Below are positions 55,331 through 62,126 of a stretch of 64,000 nt of DNA, piece after piece; positions within the stretch are counted from its first letter, which is position 1; each line of letters opens with the position of its first letter. The translations under genes and the position numbers were made by a program. The notes below the pieces were generated by a model. The model ran no database searches. It was not told the DNA's origin and was given only the letters and a program-made list of their open reading frames with translations. The DNA lies in NCBI RefSeq assembly GCF_001021065.1, contig NZ_CP011546.1, forward strand, positions 496,001 to 560,000, in the 5' to 3' direction. This DNA comes from Corynebacterium uterequi (GTDB taxonomy: Bacteria; Actinomycetota; Actinomycetes; Mycobacteriales; Mycobacteriaceae).

Positions 55331-57369
55331 TCGATCTTGACGCGTTAGACCCGGACCAGCGGGTGGCGGCCACCGCCCCCCGAGGGCCGGTGTGCATCCT
55401 GGCCGGCGCGGGAACGGGCAAGACCCGAACCATCACGTACCGTATCGCGCACCTCGTCGACGCCGGCTTTGTCTCCCAACACCAGGTGCTGGCGGTGACG
55501 TTCACCCGTCGGGCTGCCGGGGAGATGCGCGAGCGCATTAACCGCCTCGGTATCGGTGGGGTCAATGTTCAGACGTTCAACGCGGCGGCGTCCCATCAGC
55601 TTCGTTACTTTTGGCCCCACATCGGCGGTGCGGTGCCGTGGCAGTACCTGTCGAACTCGTGGGAGCTGGTGCGCGACGTCGCCCGCGGGATGAAGCTCAA
55701 CCCGACCCGAGAGAACATCCGCGACTTGCGCGATGAGATCGACTGGGCCAAGGCGACGCTGCTCACCCCGGACACGTACCCGGCCGCCGTCGACGCGTAC
55801 CACCGCACCCCGCCGTTTAGTGCGGCAGCGGTGGCCGAGGCCTATCGGAGATACGAGCGTCTCAAATCCACCCCGGAGAAGATCCTGCTGGACTTTTCCG
55901 ACACCATGCTGCACATGGCCGGGGCGTTGGAGAGTATCCCGGCGGTGGCGGAGGAGTTCCGCTCCCGGTATCGGTGCTTCGTCGTCGACGAGTATCAGGA
56001 CGTCACCCCCTTGCAGCAGCGTCTGCTGGAGGGCTGGTTGGGAGATCGCGATGACCTCACCGTCGTCGGCGACGCTAACCAGACCATCTTTTCCTTCACC
56101 GGCGCCTCCCCGGAGTATCTGCTTAATTTTTCCCGCACCTACCCCAACGCCGCCGTCGTCAAGCTGCAGCGTGACTACCGCTCCACCCCGCAGGTCACGG
56201 AGTTGGCGAATGACGTCATCGGCCGGGCCCGGGGCCGGGCGGCAGGAACGCGGTTGTCTTTGCAGGGTATGCGCGCGCCGGGGCCGAATCCGAGTTTCCA
56301 TGGCTACCCCGACGAGGAGACCGAGGCCCGCGAGGTGGCCAGCCGCGTCCAGCAGCTCATCGACGACGGGGTGCCGGCGCGCGAGATCGCCATCTTGTAC
56401 CGCATCAACGGCCAGTCGGCCGTCTTCGAGCAGGCCCTCGACGACGCCGGCATCGTCTACCAGGTCCGTGGCGGCGAGCGCTTTTTCGCCCGCCGGGACG
56501 TCTCTCAGGCGTTGCGCCACTTGGCCGAGGCGAGCAGGCGAACGGACCTGCCCGACGATCCGGTGGCTATCGCCCGCGCCGCGCTCATCCCGCTGGGGCT
56601 CACTCCGGAGCAACCGCAGGGCGTGCAGGCCCGGGAGCGTTGGCAGATGCTCAAGGCGCTGGTGGACCTCGTTGAACAGCTGGTTCGGGACCGACCGGGC
56701 ATCGACATCCGCGGCGTGGTGGCGGTGTTGGAGCAGCGCCGCAAAGACGGCAACCCACCGAGCGTCGACGGGGTGACCTTGGCCAGCCTCCATGCCTCAA
56801 AGGGGTTGGAGTGGGACGCGGTGTTCCTCACCGGCCTGTTCGAGTCGATGGTGCCCTACCGGCAGGCCATCGACGCCGGCGAGGGGCATATCGAGGAGGA
56901 GCGTCGACTGTTTTATGTCGGTGTCACCCGCGCCCGGGAGCATCTGTTCCTCTCGTGGTCCCAGGCGCGCCACAGCGGTGGACAGCCTCGTTCCCGGACC
57001 CGGTTTCTCGACGGCATCGTGCCCGACGACCAGCCGGCGAACGCCACCGGACGCGCGAAGCGGGCGCGGCGCTGCTCGGTGTGCACCTTGCCGCTCAACT
57101 CGCCAGCGGAGCGGGTGCTGGGGCGTCACGAGTCCTGCCCTTCGGGGATGGACGTCGAAGTGTTCAAAGCCCTGCGGGCGTGGCGGGCGGACGTCGCGAA
57201 AGCCGACGGGGTGCCTGCGTTTGTGGTCTTCTCCGACGCGACGCTCACCGCCATCGCGGAGGCGATGCCCACGACCATCGAGCAGCTGCTGAGTATCTCG
57301 GGCATCGGCCAGGTCAAGGTGCAGCGCTACGGTGAGGATCTGCTGGGGGTGTTGGCACCCTTCGCCTAG
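55327..57369 (+). CDS. uvrD2: ATP-dependent DNA helicase UvrD2 with HRDC domain
   Basis: 680 residues. Superfamily 1 motifs: LDPDQRVAAT (Q), GAGTGKTRTI (Walker A, 27-33), VVDEYQDVTP (Walker B), GDANQTIFSFTG (III), HASKGLEWDAV (V) and LFYVGVTRAREHL (VI). After residue 570 comes a zinc-like module, CSVC with HESC 14-17 residues later, so one Cys of the mycobacterial four-Cys set is His here. An HRDC domain (about 605-680) ends the protein. It unwinds 3'-tailed DNA in repair; its mycobacterial counterpart is essential. Shares stop-codon bases CTAG with the next, convergent gene. Confidence 0.94.
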   Translation: MIDLDALDPDQRVAATAPRGPVCILAGAGTGKTRTITYRIAHLVDAGFVSQHQVLAVTFTRRAAGEMRERINRLGIGGVNVQTFNAAASHQLRYFWPHIGGAVPWQYLSNSWELVRDVARGMKLNPTRENIRDLRDEIDWAKATLLTPDTYPAAVDAYHRTPPFSAAAVAEAYRRYERLKSTPEKILLDFSDTMLHMAGALESIPAVAEEFRSRYRCFVVDEYQDVTPLQQRLLEGWLGDRDDLTVVGDANQTIFSFTGASPEYLLNFSRTYPNAAVVKLQRDYRSTPQVTELANDVIGRARGRAAGTRLSLQGMRAPGPNPSFHGYPDEETEAREVASRVQQLIDDGVPAREIAILYRINGQSAVFEQALDDAGIVYQVRGGERFFARRDVSQALRHLAEASRRTDLPDDPVAIARAALIPLGLTPEQPQGVQARERWQMLKALVDLVEQLVRDRPGIDIRGVVAVLEQRRKDGNPPSVDGVTLASLHASKGLEWDAVFLTGLFESMVPYRQAIDAGEGHIEEERRLFYVGVTRAREHLFLSWSQARHSGGQPRSRTRFLDGIVPDDQPANATGRAKRARRCSVCTLPLNSPAERVLGRHESCPSGMDVEVFKALRAWRADVAKADGVPAFVVFSDATLTAIAEAMPTTIEQLLSISGIGQVKVQRYGEDLLGVLAPFA

Positions 57370-58208
57370 CCGCGGGCAGCGTAGCAGGCGGGACAGCCGG
57401 GGTGCTCAGCCAGCGTGAAACGCCGCGAGGCGTGCGGCTCGTACGGGGTGACGAGGCAGCAGTCCCCGGCCGCGGGTGCGGGTACGTCTTTGAGGGCCGG
57501 GTGTCCGAGACCGAGGAGTCGATGGATGACCCCGGCCGCGGCGGCTGCGGTGGCGGCCACCGCCACAGCGTCGTCGGTGCCTGTCCCATTCTGGGCTGCC
57601 TGCCGGTTGAGCAGGTGAAACATGGGATCGCGGCGGACAAAGTGCAGCGCCGCACACAGTGGGCAGGCGCCTTGGCCAGCGAGCCGCAACGGGCCGATGA
57701 GGCCGCGGTCGTCGAGCAGAGAGACTGGCACGATGGTGGGGCTGCGGGCGACGATGTCGAGGCAAGCGCGGTCGTCGAGGTGCAGTTGATCCACCAGCAC
57801 CGTGGGTCGGCGGTGCCCACCGCTGGCAAGCACCTCGGTGAGGGATTCGCGGAACAGCGGGATGCGGACCGAGATTCCGGCGGCGCCGAGCAGCCGGCTC
57901 AGGTGGGTGGCCAGCGGGGAGTCGCCGACGATGAGCACAGAGGCGGGGCTGGCATCGCGAAGCACCCCGGCGGCGAGCAGATCGTCGAAGACTTCCGCCG
58001 CGTGCGGCCGAGGCAGCCCGGAGGCGTGGAACCATTCGACGGCGGCGTCCCGGGGCGCGGGCCGGTGCCAGGAGCGCAGGCTGCGCGCCAAGGCCTGTGC
58101 GCACGGGGTTTCGATGATGCTGGCGCGGGCGGTGTCGAGGCCGATTTGTAAGGTTGTGTCGTCGCGGACGAGGACGCGGGTTCCGGGGGCGAGGAGGAAG
58201 GGGCTCAC
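57366..58208 (-). CDS. Orphan RiPP-cyclodehydratase-like (E1-like) protein, Rv3196 position
   Basis: 280 residues. The N-terminal 85 residues look like a winged-helix/RiPP-recognition-type domain (AAEVFDDLLAAGVL); then a Rossmann-like strand-helix (VLIVGDSPLATHLSRLLGAA, exactly 20) as in E1/ThiF-like cyclodehydratase partners but without the GxGxxG ATP loop. Two zinc-type Cys pairs follow, GACPLCAALH (182-185) and HPGCPACYA (272-275), the spacing and Cys-Pro context seen in TOMM leader-binding proteins. No YcaO, precursor peptide or transporter gene is nearby. Probably a zinc-stabilised binding protein; enzymatic function is not supported. Co-directional with the DUF2342 gene (49-bp gap). Confidence 0.75.
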   Translation of the reverse strand: MSPFLLAPGTRVLVRDDTTLQIGLDTARASIIETPCAQALARSLRSWHRPAPRDAAVEWFHASGLPRPHAAEVFDDLLAAGVLRDASPASVLIVGDSPLATHLSRLLGAAGISVRIPLFRESLTEVLASGGHRRPTVLVDQLHLDDRACLDIVARSPTIVPVSLLDDRGLIGPLRLAGQGACPLCAALHFVRRDPMFHLLNRQAAQNGTGTDDAVAVAATAAAAAGVIHRLLGLGHPALKDVPAPAAGDCCLVTPYEPHASRRFTLAEHPGCPACYAARG

Positions 58209-58257
58209 GTTTTATTTGGACCCGGCTTCCCCCTTCGGCGGTTCCCGGGGGCGGCGG

Positions 58258-59670
58258 TTAGCTGTCGGCGTCGGAAACGCCGGTGTCGTCGGCGTCGTTC
58301 GTGCCGTCGTCCTCCCGGCGCAGCATCTCTTCCAGCTTGGCGAATTCTTCAGCGAAGCCGGAATCGCCGGCGTCGTCGAGCAGCCGGTCGATGAAGGACG
58401 CCGGGTTGTCCAGGTCCTCCGCCGAGGGCAGCAGATCCGGGTGCTCCCACACGGCGTCGCGCTTGTCGACGCCGACGGCCACGGTGGCGCGGCGCCACAG
58501 CTCGACGGCGGCGGCGACCTTCGGGGAGGCGAATTCGATCCCGACCACGGTGGAAAACACCTTATCGGCGCCGCCGCCGGTGTCACGCCGACGGGTCCAC
58601 GCCTCGGACAGCGCCGCGGCCGAGGGCAGGCGGTCACCGAGCGCCTCGGTGACGACGTATTCGGCCCAGCCTTCCACGAGCGCGAGCAGCGTCTCCAGCC
58701 GGGAGACCGCCCCGGCGTTGGTGGAGCTGATGCGCGGAGACAGGTCCATGCCCTGAAGGCGGGCGATGGCGTCCTGGAGGGCCTCCGGGTTGCCCGAGTC
58801 CAGGCCTAGGTCCCGCGTTGCTTCCTCGACGTGGGAGTTGTCGATGACCAGACCGACGGCATATTCCTCCACGGAGCTGACGAGGCGTTCGACGAGCCAG
58901 GGGACGTGGGTGAACAGGCGCTGGCGGGCGGCTTCGCGCGCGGCGGCGTAGACGAGGACGTCCTGGCCGGGGAGATTGAGCTCCCGCGCCGCGCCCTGGA
59001 CCGCTTTGGGCAGCAGCGCGATGGTGCCGGTGGGGGTAATGGGCAGGCCGAAGTCGGAGCCGGTGAGGGTTTGGGAGGCTAGATCGCCGAGGGCGTGGCC
59101 GAGCTGCATCCCGAAGTTCATCCCGGACATTTGTTGCATCATCCGGTTGAGCCCGCCCATCATGTCCCGGGCTTCCTCCGGCAGGCCGTCGAGCTGCGCG
59201 CGGTTCATGTGCTCGGCGACGGGGGAGACCATGCGCTTAAACGCCGGCAGGGTGGCGGTGAGCCAGTCTTCCTCGTTCCAGGCGGCGACGGTACCGGACA
59301 CGCTGGGCAGGGTGGTGGCCTCGTCGAGCCACAGCTCCGCTAGGCGCACTGATTCTTCGACGGCGGTGCGGTCCTGCGCGCGAATGGTCGACGGGGTGCC
59401 GATCTGCTGGCGGGCGATGCGCAGCCCGAGGTCGTAATTCACCGAGCCGCGGCCGTCGGGCGAGTTCATGGACGAGCCCATGCCGGACAGCATCTGGCCG
59501 AACTGGCTGAAGATGTCACCGAGGCCACCAGCGCCTCCGGAGCCTCCCGCGCCGGGCATGCTGAACCCGAAGGCGGCGAAGGGATTGTCGCTACCGCCGC
59601 GGCCGTGCTGCCGGTCGCGGTCCTGGTCGTCGTCGTCCTGGGAAAAGCCAAATCCGAATCCATTACTCAT
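58258..59670 (-). CDS. DUF2342 zincin-family protein without HExxH
   Basis: 470 residues from ATG 59670. A Gly/Asp-rich flexible N-terminus (1-70) is followed by a helical DUF2342 domain. The family's protease helix, HExxH in its F420-associated branch, reads REAARQRLFTHVPWL here (REAAR at 245-249), and the downstream Glu helix reads EGWAEYV (333-339). No HExxH occurs anywhere in the protein. Databases tend to name this group zinc-dependent metalloprotease; on sequence grounds activity is doubtful. The C-terminus is acidic. Same position as Rv3195, divergent from the PDZ protease gene. Confidence 0.82.
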   Translation of the reverse strand: MSNGFGFGFSQDDDDQDRDRQHGRGGSDNPFAAFGFSMPGAGGSGGAGGLGDIFSQFGQMLSGMGSSMNSPDGRGSVNYDLGLRIARQQIGTPSTIRAQDRTAVEESVRLAELWLDEATTLPSVSGTVAAWNEEDWLTATLPAFKRMVSPVAEHMNRAQLDGLPEEARDMMGGLNRMMQQMSGMNFGMQLGHALGDLASQTLTGSDFGLPITPTGTIALLPKAVQGAARELNLPGQDVLVYAAAREAARQRLFTHVPWLVERLVSSVEEYAVGLVIDNSHVEEATRDLGLDSGNPEALQDAIARLQGMDLSPRISSTNAGAVSRLETLLALVEGWAEYVVTEALGDRLPSAAALSEAWTRRRDTGGGADKVFSTVVGIEFASPKVAAAVELWRRATVAVGVDKRDAVWEHPDLLPSAEDLDNPASFIDRLLDDAGDSGFAEEFAKLEEMLRREDDGTNDADDTGVSDADS

Positions 59671-59752
59671 GCCCACTAATCTACCGTCCGCGGTGGGCCG
59701 CGGGCCATGGCGATCTACACGCTGAGAGCGAACGCCGGTACTCTGAGTCCCC

Positions 59753-60856
59753 GTGAGTAGCCCGGATACCGTCGCCGAGTCCAGCCGCTGGTCGACCATC
59801 GCGTGGGGGACGATCCCCGTCGCCCTGCTGCTGGCGCTGGCGTTCCTGCCGCGCATCCCCTTCACCGACGTTTCCCTGGCCGTGCCCTTCGCCGCCCAGG
59901 GTCCGGGGCCGGTGTTCGACACTCTCGGGGAGGTCGACGGCGAGCCGGTCGTGGAGATCACTGGCACGCGCCCGGATGACACGGCCGGCGAGATGTACAT
60001 GACGACGGTGGCGGTGCGGGTGGACATGTCCTTGGCGCAGGCGATCAGCCGGTGGCTGACCACTGACGACACCCTCGTGCCGATCGGGCAGGTGCTGCCG
60101 CCGAACAAGACGCCGGAGGAGGTTGACGCGGAGAACAAGGCCGCCTTCGCCCAGTCGGAGGCCGCAGCCAACGCCGCCGCCATGCACTACCTGAATATGC
60201 CGACGCAGGTGTACGTGGTGGAGCCGCTGCCCGGCACCCCGGCTGAAGGGACGTTCGAGCCGGGCGACGTCGTCCTCGCCATCAATGGCCAGCGCGTGGA
60301 CGACCCGGCGATGATGCGTGATCTGGTGGTGGCGCAGCACCCCGGCGACCGGCTCACCGTGGAATTTACTCGCGGATCGCAGCACCGCCGGGCGGAGGTG
60401 GTCCTCGGTTCGTCGAAGGAGGATGCGGACCTGGCGCAGCTCGGGGTGTTGCTCGGCGTGCAGCCGGCGTCGGGAGTGTCGGTGTCGTATAACTTGCAGG
60501 ACGTCGGCGGGCCCTCGGCGGGGATGATGTTCTCGCTGGCGCTCATCGACAAGCTCTCGCCCGGCGAGCTCAACCATGGCCTCAGCGTGGCCGGAACGGG
60601 CACGATCGCGGAGGACGGGACGGTCGGGCCGATCGGTGGGATCGTGCACAAGGTGGAGGCCGCCGAGCGGGCGGACGTCGAGCTATTCCTGGCCCCCACC
60701 GCCAACTGCGCGGAGGCGGTCAGCCGCGACCCGCACGGTCTCACCGTTGCGGCCGTCGGCACGCTTGACGACGCCGTGGACGCCATGGCGGCCTTCGCCG
60801 ACGGCCGCGAGGTGCGTACCTGCCAGCAGGTGCTCGACGCCCGTGCGCGCCGGTAG
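59753..60856 (+). CDS. Membrane-anchored PDZ/Lon-like serine protease (YlbL type)
   Basis: 367 residues from GTG 59753. One N-terminal membrane helix (about 15-35), an extracytoplasmic alpha/beta region, a PDZ domain (about 155-225: PGTPAEGTFEPGDVVLAING, exactly 20) and a C-terminal Lon-type protease domain with the Ser-Lys dyad: Ser in GGPSAGMMFSL and Lys in IGGIVHKVEAA. It should cleave proteins at the outer face of the membrane. Counterpart of Rv3194c. Its 82-bp upstream gap is shared with the divergent DUF2342 gene. Confidence 0.92.
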   Translation: MSSPDTVAESSRWSTIAWGTIPVALLLALAFLPRIPFTDVSLAVPFAAQGPGPVFDTLGEVDGEPVVEITGTRPDDTAGEMYMTTVAVRVDMSLAQAISRWLTTDDTLVPIGQVLPPNKTPEEVDAENKAAFAQSEAAANAAAMHYLNMPTQVYVVEPLPGTPAEGTFEPGDVVLAINGQRVDDPAMMRDLVVAQHPGDRLTVEFTRGSQHRRAEVVLGSSKEDADLAQLGVLLGVQPASGVSVSYNLQDVGGPSAGMMFSLALIDKLSPGELNHGLSVAGTGTIAEDGTVGPIGGIVHKVEAAERADVELFLAPTANCAEAVSRDPHGLTVAAVGTLDDAVDAMAAFADGREVRTCQQVLDARARR

Positions 60857-60859
60857 CGC

Positions 60860-61501
60860 TTAGGCGAGGCCGAGCTCGCGGATGCGGTCGGAGGGTTCGG
60901 CGATGTCGGAGGGCAGCATCTGCTGCAGGACCTGGCCGGTGGAGTTGTCGACCACGTAGATCATGGCGTCGGTGCCGAGCACGGTCCAGCCGACGACGAA
61001 CTCACCGTTGTCCGTAACCACCGTGGAGGTGCGCAGCTCGGTGAGCATTTTGGTGGTGCGGGCCGCCTTCGCGGAGGAATCGCTGAGTTGGAACTGCCCG
61101 ATGTCGCGGCCTTGGCAATCGACAACGTCCTCCACGGTGGTCTCATTGCACACCTCCATCTTTGCCCACAGGCTGTCCGGGGCCAGGGTGGAGAAACGCT
61201 GCCGGGCGGCGGCCACCCCCTCGCCGAGCTCGGCGGGGTCGAGGCTGGGCTCGGCCGTGGCCGTGGTGGTCGAACCGGTGGGAGAGGTGGTGGAGGCGGG
61301 CGCGGAGGAACTGGCGGTGGGCGACGTCGAGGTCGTCGTCGTGGACGTCGCTGCCGAGGTGGCCGTCGGGGAGGCCTCGGTGGTGAGGCCGTCGGTATCG
61401 CCGGGGGTGCACGCGACCAGCCCACTGGTGAGGGCGATCATCGAGACGGCGGCGGAGCCGAGGCGGCGGGCGCGGCGTGAAGAGGCGATCATAGGGGTCA
61501 T
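60860..61501 (-). CDS. Secreted lipoprotein with Thr/Ser-rich linker
   Basis: 213 residues from ATG 61501 (61492 also possible). A signal peptide with twin Arg-rich N-region (SSRRARR) ends in the lipobox SGLVAC, so the mature protein is lipid-anchored outside the membrane. A Thr/Ser/Pro linker of about 50 residues precedes a compact domain (about 105-213) with two Cys (EVCNET, VDCQGRD) and the strand VVGWTVLGTDAMIYVVD. No family recognised. The ATG lies one base after the stop of the PPA1309 gene, so the two are co-translated. Confidence 0.75.
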   Translation of the reverse strand: MTPMIASSRRARRLGSAAVSMIALTSGLVACTPGDTDGLTTEASPTATSAATSTTTTSTSPTASSSAPASTTSPTGSTTTATAEPSLDPAELGEGVAAARQRFSTLAPDSLWAKMEVCNETTVEDVVDCQGRDIGQFQLSDSSAKAARTTKMLTELRTSTVVTDNGEFVVGWTVLGTDAMIYVVDNSTGQVLQQMLPSDIAEPSDRIRELGLA

Positions 61502-61502
61502 C

Positions 61503-62033
61503 TTAAAGCAGGTTGTCGGGATCCTGGTCGAGACCGTAACGCAGCGCCGCGAGTACCCCCGGCGCCACGGTGGGCCCGCCGCGCAGTTCGACGCGGTCCT
61601 CGGCGAAGGGGCCGGCGGCCTCAAGCTCCTCCGGCGTGGGGCGAAGCTGCAGCAGTGTCAGTTCGACGCCGGGTTCGCGCAACACCCCGGAGAACAACCG
61701 TGCGGGCCGGGGTTGAGCGTCGGCGCCCTCGGCGGAGTCCTTAAACATGATCTCCTGCGCGAGGATGGCGCCCACCACCTGCTGTGGCCAGGCGATGCGG
61801 GCACAGTAGTCGACGAGCGCGTCGTGGCCGCCTTCGAGATTCTCCGGTAGGAGGTCCTGGACGACGAGGGTCAGCGGCCGGGTGTCGTCGTCGAGGTCGA
61901 TGGCGTCGATGAGCAGGCGCGACGGCACGACACCGAAGAGCGTCGGCGGGGCGTCCCAGCCCTCGGCGTGGATGAAGTCCACCGCCTCTCGCATGGCGGC
62001 GTTGAGCGCTGGCTGCGTCAGTTCGTTGTCCAT
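61503..62033 (-). CDS. PPA1309 family protein
   Basis: 176 residues from ATG 62033, chosen because GGAGG lies 8 bases upstream; a GTG/ATG further out at 62060 would overlap the promoter of the UPF0182 gene. ALNAAMREAVDFIHAEGWD and PTLFGVVPSRLLID are typical of this actinobacterial family, as is the ending RYGLDQDPDNLL. Cytosolic, no catalytic motif, function unknown. It is usually found next to UPF0182 genes, as here. Confidence 0.85.
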   Translation of the reverse strand: MDNELTQPALNAAMREAVDFIHAEGWDAPPTLFGVVPSRLLIDAIDLDDDTRPLTLVVQDLLPENLEGGHDALVDYCARIAWPQQVVGAILAQEIMFKDSAEGADAQPRPARLFSGVLREPGVELTLLQLRPTPEELEAAGPFAEDRVELRGGPTVAPGVLAALRYGLDQDPDNLL

Positions 62034-62126
62034 GGGCCTACCTCCGTGACTGTTGGGCATACAAATTACCTAGAGTAGAGGCCAACGTGCACTGTTTTCT
62101 AACCAACTTGTGAAGGAGTTGAGGTC

